A stretch of DNA of 64,000 nucleotides from Symsagittifera roscoffensis (GCF_963678635.1 NC_087068.1:39453649-39517648), one strand, 5' to 3'; positions 44,301-53,959 are shown, counted from the stretch's first letter. A program made the numbers and translations. The notes: generated from the sequence alone by a model not told the origin.

Positions 44301-47300
44301 AACCATTTTGCTCGACCTACAGAACTTTAAAAAAAATCCACCACTCCCCTCGAAACATTTCTGGGTCCGCCTTATATATGCGCTACAAAAAAACAGCTCA
44401 TGTATCATTCGGAATTGATTTGAGACACGCTAATGTTCGAAAATGCGCCTGCTAGAGAAGAAATATTAGTTTGTTTTTATCATGACGTATGGGAGAAAGT
44501 TTACTATGAAAATTTTTTTTTAGTTCAAGGGATTTTAAAAAATCATTTTTTCGAAAAGAAAACTACTTTAGATAACGCAGTGCTTCGTTCAAGTGTTTTT
44601 TTTTCAAAAGCGTTATCTCACAAAAAGATGTCCCATCTTTTTTGAAAAAAAAACTGGTCAAAGCGTTTCCGTTTTCCATAATAAATTACACGGAAGTCAC
44701 CAGGCACACTGAAGTCGAATTGCATGGCGCATTTCCCAGGTTATTTTAGCAAGTTAGCAATTATTCGCCAATTTTGCAACGCTACATTTAATTCGACTTC
44801 CCTGTCTTCAAAAAAAAGTTTTTTTCTTTGGCTTTTTGTTCCGGCTTTCGGAGAAAATGAGGAATGTATATGCCCGGGGTGGTTTTTTTGTTATTTCAGC
44901 CCAATTTTAGAAAAATTGACTGCGTATGAGCATCGATCCGGAAATCTTTTGAGTGACATGCGAGTATGTTTGCTTTTGACTACAGTGAGGCTTTGCTGCG
45001 GGAAAAATAATTTGATCGTTTGTTTCAATACGTAAAATATTAATGTGTGGCAAACTATCCGCACTCATAATCGTTCCAAACTGAATTGAGGCAAGTTAAT
45101 TGGTATTACTGATTCCATACACGATACAAACGTTAACACTTTGATATATTCAGCCTAAATTCTGTAGTTTGTCAATGTTTCAAATACCAAAAACGATTCG
45201 AGACCGATTAATGGGCAGTCGGAACATTCAGGGATTTGCCTTGATATGAGCAGTCCTGTTAACTTCTCAATTTATATTACTAGGCCAAACTGCGCACAAT
45301 GTATGGTGTTTAGGTCTCTGGAATCTCCAGAGACAAGTTTGTAAACAGGTTAAAGTTTTATCCGAACAATCAAAGAAAACCGAAGACCAAAAGAAGAACA
45401 AAAAGAGCGGCTTTGCAGCGGAATCCGCATACAATTTACACAATTCATAGTTTGGCCTCGTATTATAAAAGTTTGATTGAAACATTTTATGCTAATTGCA
45501 CACCGATTGTCTATTCATGTAATTTTTTTGAAGTTATTTTGCTGTTGTGCTCCTAAAGGTGAGAAGGAACTTTAGCCTAAGATGTTTTTTTTTACACAAA
45601 TTCAAATAACACAACAAGAATAACCAGTTGCTGTGCAAAGAGCACGGAATGTTTCGACCACGTTTTCAGAAAGAAAATTTTTTTTAGTGTTTTTTGTGTA
45701 CGTCGTGTGATGATACAACTATACGAATGATAGAAAAGGCATAAACGAATCCAATGGTCTTCAAAAAATAACAAAAAAACTAAAAAATGACAAAAAAAAT
45801 GAAAACTTGTTACAATTTTTTTTCAATTTTTTGGACAAATAATTTTAAATATTTTAAAAGAACTTTTGCCAGAGAAAGTTCAAATGGAGCTTTCAAAACA
45901 AGTTTTTTTAGTAAAATCAAGAGCTGTTAGCTTAATTTTCTAATTATCATATATAAAAAACGTTACTCGATCGCTTTACTCGCTCAAATAACTTTAATAT
46001 GATATATCACTCTACCCTGTCCAATGATTATTTGTGATACCTGATTTGAGTGGAAAACAAAAAAATTGAAATAAAAGAGAAAAAAAACAAAAAAAACACC
46101 TGAATAATGGGGAACATTAATTATGGGGAACATTACAACGTAGATGCGCAGAGTGATTAATCATGAAGTTTGTTTTAACATAACTGGTCTAAAAGTTTTC
46201 GCATTTCAGTGGATTGAATTTTTCAACGGACATATTTTCACTTAAAATTTAATGTCTTTTCAAAAAAATGGCCGTTTTGGGAGAAAAAAATGGCCAATTA
46301 AGTTGTTTTTTATTTAGACCATTGAAAATAGGGAGGAATTTTTTATTCGGGTGTGTTTCAGTTTTTTCTTTTTTTCCCCACGCAAAATTAGTTGCCACAA
46401 ATAGTCATCAGAGAGAATTGAGTGATATATCCTATAAAAGACCTTATAGTCGTGATTTGAGCGACATAAAAAAATTCTACAAAAAATTTTCCCAGCTGCG
46501 AGAAAAACCGGTATTGTAGTTTTTTGTGTTAATTTTAGCAGGCTTCCAACAACTTATTTTCCTGGCCAAAAAGATGATAACAGTTTAATTTACAACTGTT
46601 TTAGCTTTTATTTTCTTTTTGCTTTCCACATAAGATCAGGTAACACAAATAATCATCCGACTGGGTTGAGTTATATATCATATTAAAATCATATTAAAGC
46701 CTTGTTAGTCGTGATTAGTCGAGACCATTTTAAAAACATTTCCAAAAAATTTTACCAGTTTCGAGAAAAATCGGTTTGAAGTTTTTGATTTTTCGCCTAA
46801 ATTTGAGCAAAAAAAGCAAGCGAGGACGCTTACAACAGCTGAATTTTGCCTAAATTAAGACATAATAATTTTTTTAAACAAGTTAAACTAATTGATGGAT
46901 TTTTTTGGCTTTATTTTGGGAACCAAAAACTTGAAAAAATTCAAAAATTTTCTGCAAAAAAAAATTGAAAAAAAAATTTTTTCAATTTTTTTCAGTTTTT
47001 CTAGTAATTTTTCTACAAACATTTTTGTTCAATATGCCTATATTACTATGACTGTGTGATATTCTTAAATTGTTTTTCAACTTTTGGACTTTTATCACAC
47101 CAAGCAGAAAAAAATCAACACTATTTCGAAAAAAAAAACTTTCTAAACCGCAGTTTTCTGATGACTAGGGTCGGAACATTCTGTGCTACTTGCACAGTAA
47201 CCGGCTTTCCTTGTTTTTTCTTTTCTATTTGTTTTTGCGCAAACAAGATGGTCGGAACATCAACCTGTGCTTCTTGCAAAGCAACCGGTTGCTAATGTTC

Positions 47301-48266
47301 TCGACTTTGCGCATTTGACGAATCGCTTCATCGCCATTATTTGAGCACTCTCAAACAGCTAACTGTTTCAGGGTGCGATTAGCTTGCAGAAATTCATCGT
47401 GCTTGTTAGTCTGTGGCTCTGCAAGAAACAAAAAGCAGTGGAGCCTCTCAAATACTTGATACAGGTTTGAAAATTTCATTTTCTGAAGTATATTGGACTC
47501 CCCTTAAAACTTGCTTAATACTGGGTGTAAAAAGCTCTATTCTGTTTGCCTGAAAATTCCATGCTAGAAACAAGTTAACATCCTCCTGGGGTTGACTCGA
47601 GGAAGTTAACTTGGTTCCCTTTAATTATTATAATCATAGCGTTATCGCTTCATTTCATTTATAAATAAACCTATCTGTTAGTTTTTGTCAACTGAATTTT
47701 TTTAATTTACTTCATTGCTGAACATGAAAAAGTACTGAGTTTTAGGAAACTGAGTTTTAGGCCTCAGGAATAGATGACATGAGTCAACTATCGAGGACTT
47801 CAGTTGAGAATTGTTTGAAGACCATCTTCCCCTCCAACTTCCAATCTAAATCAGACCTCATCGCAGACATGTTCAAACTCAACGCCATATCATTCGGTAA
47901 GAAAGTAGACAAAACTTTTTCATTACATGCAATAATTTTTGAAATAAAGCTAACCACTCGCAGTGATGCAGTATCTTTAATTTGGATCCTTAGTGGTTTG
48001 AGGTCAGTTAAAACCTGGACAGAATAAAAAAAACACTTTTTATAAAAAAGCAAAAAAAAAATTGTTGGATATATTTCTCTTCGGTATATGAAGCAGAATA
48101 ATTCACTAACTTCATTAATAATTTTGTCGGCAAAGTTTGAAAAAAGTGAGTTGAACAAACTTTATTTATAGAAAAAAATGCCAAGATTAATCCAGAAGCG
48201 TTAAATGCGATCATATGGTTAACTTGTTGTTTCAGATCGACTAAAAAATGGCTTGATCCGAGATGA
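32385..48266 (+). CDS. Lysophosphatidylcholine acyltransferase (LPCAT1/2-like), ten exons, N-terminus missing
   Basis: Transfers an acyl group from acyl-CoA to lysophosphatidylcholine in the Lands cycle at the ER or lipid droplets. Exons: 32385-32527, 33080-33300, 39518-39809, 39905-39959, 40658-40740, 43116-43244, 43983-44160, 47372-47464, 47761-47896, 48172-48266. All have GT-AG sites and matching phases, and give 474 residues. The first exon is a membrane segment (VPLRLIAVTFALSLGWLICV). The acyltransferase signature HSSWTD (His at 33207, Asp at 33222) is in exon 2. Exon 3 has PVCVSR, FPEGTTTNR and PGVPVQPV, typical of the family. Then come YLPVYIPSEEEKENP and VRQVMASALKIPVRNYSH. The C-terminal half keeps the order of the LPCAT EF-hand region (GLVPKMLED, GAISLQKFIVL, SGIDDMSQLSRTSV), but the calcium-binding loop positions are not conserved. 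The tail ends KKWLDPR without a clear ER-retrieval signal. About 60-80 N-terminal residues lie in an upstream exon not found here. Confidence 0.93.
32641..33060 (+). mobile_element. Family Y copy (partial) in acyltransferase intron 1
   Basis: Begins AACAAGGATAGCCGGTTACT followed by GTGCAAGTAGCACAGATTGT and TCCGAG, the right-hand end of family Y in plus orientation. The GTGTTTTTTGTGCGTGGTGT block recurs in the copy at 45604. The rest diverges, and a piece at about 32800-32880 resembles the inner part of the CAGGGGCGGAT MITE family (CGCCAATATAAATAAATTTG). The copy stops before the next acceptor at 33079. Confidence 0.5.
33559..33904 (+). repeat. 5' LTR of the retrotransposon
   Basis: Begins near TGTGAAAAACACGTATTAAC and shares with the 3' LTR the landmarks CTGCCAAAAGCG, GGATCCTTGTGA, TTTTAAACTAGTCTTA, CCCTTGCGTGTACATATT and CAACCTTTCAT. 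Divergence between the LTRs is roughly 15-20% by eye, so the insertion is old. The apparent frame at 33462-33728 is an artefact of the LTR. Confidence 0.88.
34546..34794 (+). pseudogene. Gag remnant with CCHC zinc knuckle
   Basis: The frame reads CTNCGPKSHFAKRC at about 34630-34671, an exact C-x2-C-x4-H-x4-C retroviral-type zinc knuckle of a Gag nucleocapsid region, which binds the element's RNA. Upstream fragments at 34051-34317 and 34193-34429 are likely the preceding part of Gag in shifted frames. Stops and frameshifts on both sides show that it is inactive. Confidence 0.8.
35191..36345 (+). pseudogene. Pol remnant: reverse transcriptase and RNase H, frameshifted
   Basis: Reading across frames with in-frame stops, the segment shows a reverse transcriptase catalytic box (YLDDILIA near 35530-35560). 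An RNase H stretch follows (FASRFLNIAEMKHSTYELKF near 36045-36110), then DHLPSKEVDYLSRHP near 36273-36312. The last is the hallmark end of the Ty3/Gypsy RNase H region, just before integrase. Multiple stops (for example 35426, 35479, 35595) rule out function. Confidence 0.85.
36346..38950 (+). pseudogene. 3' internal region of the retrotransposon, no intact domain
   Basis: Lies between the RNase H remnant and the 3' LTR. Frames of 60-130 codons occur on both strands (36850-37140, 37257-37640, 37813-38139, 38210-38497). None shows a confident integrase HHCC or D-D-E pattern. The frames at 37813-38497 are rich in charged residues and could be a third open reading frame or an accessory segment. 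No envelope-like features (signal plus membrane anchor) are evident. Confidence 0.5.
38960..39307 (+). repeat. 3' LTR of the retrotransposon
   Basis: Starts TGTGAAATGTACGTATTAAC, directly after the purine-rich AAGGAGAA. It matches the 5' LTR along its whole length with scattered substitutions. It ends in TTTTTTCAA before the flanking CATAC. The frame at 38795-39127 runs into it and is not a gene. Confidence 0.88.
39989..40620 (+). mobile_element. Family Y copy in acyltransferase intron 4
   Basis: Left end AACAAGGATAGCTGGTGCAA preceded by a partial repeat of itself (AACAAGGATAGCCGGTTGCA), then CACAGAATGTTCCGGCC. Right end AAAGTTCCTCCCCATTTTCA followed by TTGGTCGGAAC. This is the full length of the family, about 630 bases, in the reverse order to the copy at 11145. 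Non-coding. Confidence 0.7.
40989..41450 (+). mobile_element. Family X copy in acyltransferase intron 5
   Basis: Left end AAGACTGCTCGTATATCAGG then AGAGCACTGAATGTACCGAC. Right end CACACCGAGCATAAATATTC then AAAAGTCGGAACAAAAA. About 460 bases. The small frames 41141-41323 and 41337-41528 fall within or over it and are not genes. Confidence 0.7.
42061..42815 (+). mobile_element. Family X copy interrupted by a MITE
   Basis: Left end AGACTGCTCGTATCAAGGCA with AAGCCCTGAATGTTCCGACT. Right end CACCCCGAGCACAAATATTT with CCGTCGGAACAATAA. Its length of about 755 bases exceeds that of other copies because the 259-bp MITE at 42270-42528 has inserted, with a clean target duplication. Without that, it is close to 490 bases. 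Confidence 0.75.
42270..42528. mobile_element. 259-bp MITE with GGGTCTTATGCG inverted repeats
   Basis: Left end GGGTCTTATGCGTTAAACGG, continuing CCCAAAA. The right end is its exact reverse complement (CCGTTTAACGCATAAGACCC). Flanks are CTTCCTTC on both sides (42262-42269 and 42529-42536), a perfect 8-bp target duplication. It contains an internal inverted pair of AGCCAATCAGGAT(T/C)A near 42381 and 42453. Non-coding. The same family occurs at 55639-56352. Confidence 0.93.
42800..42905 (+). repeat. Short tandem repeat at the family X right end
   Basis: AATAAACAAACG(C/G) recurs about six times, separated alternately by CGAA(T/C) and GAAAGTCGG(A/T)AC. The period is roughly 36-38 bases. It looks like local amplification of the right end (GTCGGAACAATAA) of the family X copy just upstream. 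Confidence 0.75.
43570..43815 (-). mobile_element. Decayed CAGGGGCGGAT-family MITE fragment
   Basis: An 18-base G tract at about 43578 is followed by CCCCTTTGGTACATTCTTAC and GCCTTCGGCGCCAATATAAC, then AAGGGGGGAGTGCGCGTCGA. These resemble the interior of the MITE at 55778-56216 (GCCGAAGGCGCC, ACCAAAGGGGGGACCC, GGCGCGCGCTCCCCCCT). Terminal repeats and duplication are not preserved. Confidence 0.5.
44193..44371. mobile_element. Short CAGGGGCGGAT-family MITE in acyltransferase intron 7
   Basis: Left end CAGGGGCGGATTTAGCCC. Right end TGGGTCCGCC, an imperfect inverted match. The flanks are both TATATA-rich (CATATATA before, TTATATATG after), which would fit an 8-bp duplication at an AT-rich site. 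It begins 32 bases after an exon. About 180 bases. Confidence 0.6.
44830..45262 (-). mobile_element. Family X copy, inverted
   Basis: The minus strand carries the family X order. The end matching GCAGTCGGAACATTCAGGGA and TTTGCCTTGATATGAGCAGT is at 45216-45255. The opposite end, TTCCGGCTTTCGGAGAAAAT with ATGCCCGGGGTGG, is near 44840-44885. The 103-codon frame at 44724-45035 overlaps it and is not a gene. Confidence 0.65.
45604..46120 (+). mobile_element. Family Y copy
   Basis: Begins AACACAACAAGAATAACCAG then TGCTGTGCAAAGAGCACGGA and ATGTTTCGACC. It contains GTGTTTTTTGTGTACGTCGT, shared with 32713, and ends near ACCTGAATAATGGGGAAC. This is the plus orientation, opposite to the next copy at 46320. 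Confidence 0.65.
46320..47215 (-). mobile_element. Family Y copy, long, possibly two fused copies
   Basis: Left GGGAGGAATTTTTTATTCGG and GTGTGTTTCAGTTTTTTC. A second internal start is at about 46600-46650 (TTTTTGCTTTCCACATAAGA, TCAGGTAACACAA). The right end is GGTCGGAACATTCTGTGCTA followed by CTTGCACAGTAACCGGCTTT. It is longer than the usual ~600 bases, so a tandem or nested pair is likely. A further end fragment (GTCGGAACATCAACCTGTGC) is at 47250-47295. Confidence 0.6.
47560..47625. mobile_element. Remnant of the AAGTTAACATCC MITE family
   Basis: ACAAGTTAACATCCTCCTGG faces GAGGAAGTTAACTTGGTTCC around a short centre. Upstream there is TGTAAAAAGCTCTATTCTGT, as in the complete copy at 63353-63545. 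A degraded short copy within acyltransferase intron 8. Confidence 0.6.
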
Positions 48267-48269
48267 CAA

Positions 48270-48900
48270 TGACATATTTAGCTGATGATTGATTGATTCA
48301 TGGCAATGGTTGAAGTTACTTTTATTCTTATTGATATATTATAACTGATTGCTTTTTGGTCGATAAGAAAATTAACATTTCAATTTAACAAACATAAATC
48401 GTTGAATAGTTTTCTTTAGAATTTCCTTATCTAATTTTCAAGTTCTCGTAGTCTTTAGAAAAAATATTAAAGATGCTATTGGATTAATTCGTTCGACGCA
48501 AAGAAATAACGAACTTTAAACAAGTTATTTTGTTAAAAAAACTGACGAAGTTTTTCAGTAAGAGTCAATATTTTTTTAAAAAAGTAATAAAAACTTTTTA
48601 TTTTTTAAAGCAATTTTGGTTCGTATGATCATGATCGTCTTACTCTGTGACACTTGCGAAGCAACATTATTTTCTGATTACTTTGCTACTTTAATGTGTC
48701 AAAAAGTTTGGTTTCTTTTCGGTCTGTTAAATTTGAATCTGCCAACTTGCTTATATGTTTATGGTGGATGCATATTTAAAATGCCGAGTATTTTATCATG
48801 CCGAGTAGTAATTTTAATAGTTAGATGACATGAAAATAAGGTTGCTGTGCAATTATCACACGATAGAACGATCAAGGACATCATGACCAAAAGAATCAAC
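48270..48900. other. Downstream of the acyltransferase gene
   Basis: No gene. AATAAA occurs at about 48586, 320 bases after the stop, and could serve as polyadenylation signal, but it lies in generally A-rich DNA. The frame at 48616-48828 has no support. Confidence 0.35.
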
Positions 48901-48969
48901 ATTGTTAGGAAAAAAAATGATAATCCAAGCAACACCCATTTAAAAAACCATCAAAACTTCTATTATACG

Positions 48970-51900
48970 TATTTTTTCTAACAAATCAAGGGTACACCGA
49001 GCTCATGGCCAAACTGCCTCTTGGCCCTGCTTCTTGGCCAAACCACGCTGTGAAACATCCGGCACAATGATACAACTGAATCGATAACTTTCATTTGGCA
49101 TTAATAATTAATGAAAACTTAGATACCGACAATTTGAAAGAACCAAGGGTAGCAGAGACCTTTATTCTCTTGATAGAAGGCTGAGAACATTTCTGAAAAC
49201 GAAAAAAAAGAAAGGCAAAGGAGACTAGAACAAAAAGACATGAAGCGAGTTTACAAAACCGCGCAAAAGAAAAGATTCGGACAAAAAAGAACTATTGTGG
49301 ACGTGAGAAAAAACAAAGCAGACAAAAGGTCAGATCTATCTTGTTTTTAGTCTTGGGAACCAATAGCAAAATTGTTTGTCGGAAAACAATCCTGGCTATT
49401 TCGTTAAATGATATCTTCGGCCTACTAGAAAAAATTCAAAAACTTAATATTATTCAAGAAGAGAACGGATTGGGCGCGATTGAGAGTTTCACAAAAATTT
49501 GAATTAAGTTAGCTTAAGCACTGAAAACAAAAAAACAGCAATGAGCCCAGAACAGTCAAAATTTTGGACCTGTTTTTAAGAGAGGACTCTTTGCCTTTAT
49601 CTGAAAACCCAGTTGGCCCTCTGCAAGTCTTTTTGTGTCCAAGCTGAACAATCTCCCCACACCGAGCGCCCATGGATCATAATCGAATATATTGTCATAA
49701 TATGGTCAGCATCTATAAAATGACAAAATAATCGATTATAATCCATTAAAAATGGATTATAATCCTAATATTTTTTATCCCAATAAAATCCATTATAATC
49801 CATTATAATCAATTTTAATGGATTTTTTTGAGGGGTTATTCATGAAATTTACAATTTTATTCAAAATTATCTCATTTCCTGTTTAGTGTAGTTGCTACGT
49901 GTTATGTTTCATAAAATGTTACATTTAAGAAAAAAAATTATATATTTTTTGTCTCTACTTTTTCTAATTCATCGCAGTTTAACACTTCATTTTACCCAAC
50001 CTCAGCCAGTTAAGCCCCCAGTACCCAGTATACTACCACCCACCAGTTTACTATCCCCCCAGTTTACCCCCCCCTCCCCCCTCCCACCATTCCCCCCCCC
50101 TCCTGTTTACCCTGCCCCTTTAGCTGGGGGGTGGGGGGGGGGGTAAGAAAGCTTAAAGCTTGAGGGGGCGAGGGGAAGACCCGGGTTTCTTCCCCATCCC
50201 CCCAGTTTATACCCCCCCCCCCAGTTTACACCCCTCCCCCAGTTTACCCTGCCCCTTTAGTTGGGTGGGGGGGTTAAAAAGCTTGAGGGGGCGAGGTGAC
50301 GAAGTTGAGACATGGCATTTAGTAAAAGACAGGGCATAAATTCTACAAACTTCTCGCAAAATTTGCAAAATTTTGCAAAAATAATCGAATTTAGTTCTAA
50401 AAATGAAATGGATTATAATCAATTATAATGGATTATAATGGATTTTCATTTCAAAATAATCAATTATAATCTTGGCAAAAATAATCAATTCCAGTGACAA
50501 AAATAATGGATTATAATCGATTATAATGGATTATAATGGATTATATTTGTTCAAAAATAATCGATTATAATGGCTATATAATCGATTTCGTGGTCTGAAT
50601 TTTACATCCGTAATGGATTATAACCGATTATTTTTGTCTCGGGAATCCATTATAATCTGCTAGAATCCATGGGCGCTCCGTGCGGGTCCCCCCATATATT
50701 TTCATGTGAACAATATCCCCCTAAAACTGAGTAGAAACTGCGAGCATAAAAGCCAGCTTACGAAATGCTGAAGTTCAATTGGCTGAAAAGGAAAAATATT
50801 AACCAACATGAAGAACCTCTCCCGTACTTTGAATGGAGCGGAGGTTGTTCACTTTGTCACTGCTTCCATCTAGTCGAAAACTGTTTTGGGAACTTATCGG
50901 AACAACAATTTAGACGAGACATTTGAATTCTCGTCTTTAAGCTGCTAAGCAATTTCGTTTGCACTTTGTTGTTGTGAGTTTGCAGTTAAGTTCTTTTAGT
51001 TTTGACCTTCGTTGTTGATTAGTTATCTGCAATGTGTGTCTAGTAGAACTTCGGGACGCTTTTCTAAGTGAAACAAAATGAAAGAGTCTAAAACATATAT
51101 CTATTTTATTCTTTTCATTTCATTATGTCAGTTTTTTTTGTGCCAGCGCTACACTAAATTTCAGCAAATAACTGATTCAAACTTGAAAGTTAAACTCTGT
51201 TTTTTGACCAAATTGCACTGTGGAACATCCTACCCAGACCTGAAGCGAGTTTACAAAAGTGCACCAAAGAAGAAATTCTGAAGGAAAGAAAAAGTTTGTG
51301 GACTTGGGAAAAATCTGAGCAGACAAAATTAAGTTCTGTGTTGTTTTCAGTCTTTCAGGCGAACTTGTTTTCTCACAAAATAACGGAGGCAAAAAAACTC
51401 TGGCTATATCGTTACAGAAATTTTTCGACCTTCATAAACAAATTCAAATTCTCAATGTTGTTTGAAGAGAGAACGAACTGGGCGTGTTTGACCATTTCAC
51501 GAAATCTCAATTAAGTTTGATTAAAAACTGAGAACAAAGACGAAACTAAAATGAGACGAAAAAGTCAAAACTTCAGACAACTCTATCTGAGACAAATTTT
51601 TGCTTTTATTTTAAAGCACGGTTGGCCCTTTACAAGTATTTCTGTGGCCCATGTGAATAAATTGTCTCCTAAACTAACCATGTGAACAATCTGCCCCGTA
51701 AAATTGAGTGGAAAGGATAAGCATTAAAAGCATCTTTCAATATGCTGAATTATAAACGACTGAAACGAAAAGAGTTTGATCAAGTGTATAATCTCCCGCT
51801 AAACTGAATGAGGTGGAGATTTTTCATTTAATCGCAATTTTTAATGATATAAAACTGCTTTGGGAATGTAATCAAACAAAAATCCTTCCGACATTTGATT

Positions 51901-52440
51901 TCTCGACTTTATGTTGCTAAGAATGTCCGTTTGCACTTTATGGTTTCTTGTGAGGTTTATGTTTACTTCATTTAGTAGGCCATCAGTTATCTGCAATGCT
52001 TGTCAATTTGAAGTACAAAGGACTTGTGGACCCTTTTCTAAGTGAAATAAAAGAAACAATCATAACACATTCTTTTTCAATTATAACACAGTTTTTTAAC
52101 TCAGTTAGTCAGTTTTAGTATACCAGCGGTAATTTATGTTTCTATTATGGCCTAGTTTACTGATTCGAACTTGCGGAAAGTGTCTGCTTCTTGGCCAACC
52201 TACATCGTGGAACACCCGACATACTGAAACAGCTTGATCGATCAGTTTGTTTTGGCATAAGTTCTAAATCTTATATATCGACATTTTTCATAAAAGAAAA
52301 TTTACGATATTGCACAAAAGAAATGATTTGAAAGAAAAGAGAATTTTTGTCAATTGAGAAGAAACGAAGCAGGCAAAAAAGCAGGTCTATCTTATTTTTA
52401 GTGTTGGAAACCAAAAGCAAACCGGAATGCAAAATCAGAA
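48970..52440 (+). repeat. Three diverged ~1-kb tandem units, the first interrupted by an element
   Basis: The same ordered landmarks occur three times. First, a TTGGCCAA(A)CC-type stretch with GTGAAACATCC or GTGGAACATCC. Second, AAGCGAGTTTACAAAA with GCGCAAAAGAA or GCACCAAAGAA. Third, GAGCAGACAAAA or GAAGCAGGCAAAA. Fourth, CATGTGAACAAT with CCCC. Fifth, AAAACTG(T/C)TTTGGGAA with CGACATTTGA. AAGCGAGTTTAC is at 49242 and 51244. Removing the 1031-bp element at 49656-50686 makes that spacing about 971, similar to the ~1053 between the second and third units. No conserved frame is present, so the unit is probably non-coding. Confidence 0.7.
49656..50686. mobile_element. 1.03-kb element with TIRs, TAATC repeats and C-rich core
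   Basis: The left end CCCACACCGAGCGCCCATGG faces the right end CCATGGGCGCTCCGTGCGGG. Both subterminal regions (about 49680-49830 and 50400-50660) consist of repeated GATTATAATCGATTATAATG-like palindromic motifs. The core at 49990-50300 is C-rich on the plus strand (runs of 7-9 C in CCCAGTTTACCCC units), alternating with G-rich patches. Comparison with the neighbouring tandem unit, which lacks it, supports insertion. No transposase frame; the 84-codon frame at 49892-50146 is low-complexity Pro. Confidence 0.8.
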
Positions 52441-52760
52441 TTAAAATGAGCAATTTTTGGTGAGTTTTTTTTTAATCTATAGACGTTTTTTGACTTTTAA
52501 GAAACCATTTTCGATATTTTTTTTCAGTTTCCTCCAAATTTTTGGTTGTGCTGAGCTCAAATTTAAAAAGAATAATTTACCTGTGAATTTTTATGGGAGT
52601 TTAAGGTTTGCACATTAGGCCAATTTGGGACAATTAGCGCACGATATATCTCGCGCTGATAACGCGTAGGAGGGATTAAATCCTTTTTCGAAATTTTTCC
52701 AAATAGAGCTGAGGCATGCAATTTGGACTGTTTCATACCTTGCTATAAACAAAATACACT
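52441..52760. other. Gene-free spacer
   Basis: AT-rich, with no frame or repeat end that I can support. CAATTTGGGACAATTAGCGC near 52621 resembles the interior of family X (GCGTTAATTGTCCCAAATTGG near 19812), so the inverted family X copy may begin here rather than at 52770. Confidence 0.35.
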
Positions 52761-52769
52761 TTTTTTTGT

Positions 52770-53342
52770 TCTGACATTTGAAGAAAGTGACGGAATTTTA
52801 GTGCTCGGAGCGTTTTTATTTTCTCCAGACAAATTTCAAGTTTTTAACTAGCCATTTTTGACTGAGAATTTAAAGGCAATGTTAAGAACTGTATCAAATC
52901 TGGCAAGGCAGAAATAAAATGAGCAGTTTCGGGTGGTCTTTTTCTCCAGACAATTTTTGACTGTAATTAGCCATTTTTTAAATACATTTTTCTATTTCAT
53001 CCAAAAATTTTCAATGACTTGAGCTCAAATTAAAATAAAATATTTCACTGTGACCATCCGAAAAGTTATGGAGATTTAAAATTACCAATTAGGCCATTTT
53101 GGGACAATTAACGTGTCCTAAAATTGGTGCTATTAAAGCGTAGGCAGAGGTTTAATCCGTGTTAGAAGTCGTTCCAAATTGAACTGAGGCAACGTTTTAA
53201 TTCTGTTTGGTGTATGGTGGATGATTTTCAAAAAATAGTCTCAAAAAATCTTAGCTAAATTTTTAGATGGAAACCTATTCCATAGAACTTAAAAGGCAGT
53301 CAAATAATTCAGGGTTTTGTCCTGATAGAAGCAGTCTGGTTT
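52770..53342 (-). mobile_element. Family X copy, inverted
   Basis: GTGACGGAATTTTAGTGCTC near 52788 matches the right end of family X read on the minus strand. AAAGGCAGTCAAATAATTCA with GGGTTTTGTCCTGATAGAAG near 53290-53330 matches the left end. Interior GACAATTAACG...GCGT...TTAATCCG blocks also match. More diverged than the other copies. Non-coding. Confidence 0.6.
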
Positions 53343-53569
53343 CTTTATAATTCTTAAAATAATAGCGTAGTTTGCCTAAAAAGTTTGCCTACAAACGATG
53401 GTTGTCTGTTTTTGAGACAGACAACAGTAGTGAGCATTCAGTAAGAAACATGGCTGCTACTAGCATTTTTTGAATCTCCGTTTGTTTATAACCAGCAGAG
53501 TAACGCTTTTGATGCATTTTTGCTAAAAATCATGAATGGGAACTAAATTCATATTTTTATATCCAGACG

Positions 53570-53880
53570 GATCTAGAAACTTATCGAGGTGAGGCGGTTT
53601 TTTAAAGGATTTCGAAACCTTTGTCGACTTTTTTTAGATTTGATTTTCTGGGCTCTCCCAAAACACTATGCAGACAATATTCTCACAAAAACCCTGCATC
53701 GCAAACCATTTTTTTGAATAAGCCAAAAACTCTGTTTTTTTTTATGCGCAATTCCCGCCTTCATAATTAGTACATGTTGGCAGTAAAGGAGTGTTTTTGA
53801 TGCGCAAATTCCCCTTGATAATTAGTACATCTTGACAGCAAAGGGGCCTCATAAACATTTCAGGGTCAGGCTGCTACAAT
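53570..53880. mobile_element. Decayed MITE of the CAGGGGCGGAT kind
   Basis: CAGACGGATCTAGAAAC near 53573 resembles the left end of the family, and a TTGCGCATCAAAA-type inner direct repeat follows (TGATAATTAGTACAT occurs twice, near 53764 and 53816). The right end near 53866 (CATTTCAGGGTCAGGCTG) is unclear. No target duplication. Confidence 0.35.
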
Positions 53881-53959
53881 TAGATGTCGCACAATATTAC
53901 TAAAGCGGACCATTCTGGAAAATTTGGCAACCAGAATTGAGGAGAGGCTGCAACTTGAG

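Noticed and set aside
48172-48290. Alternative last acyltransferase exon starting at 48238 (reading DRLKNGLIRDDND)
   Set aside because: Also in phase, but skipping 48172 loses KINPEAL, which matches the family's Pro-rich end of the EF-hand region. An intron from 48220 to 48237 would be only 18 bases. It remains possible as alternative splicing.
50207-50422. Minus-strand frame in the C-rich core as a Gly/Pro-rich protein
   Set aside because: Low-complexity sequence of a TIR element; no start context or splice support.
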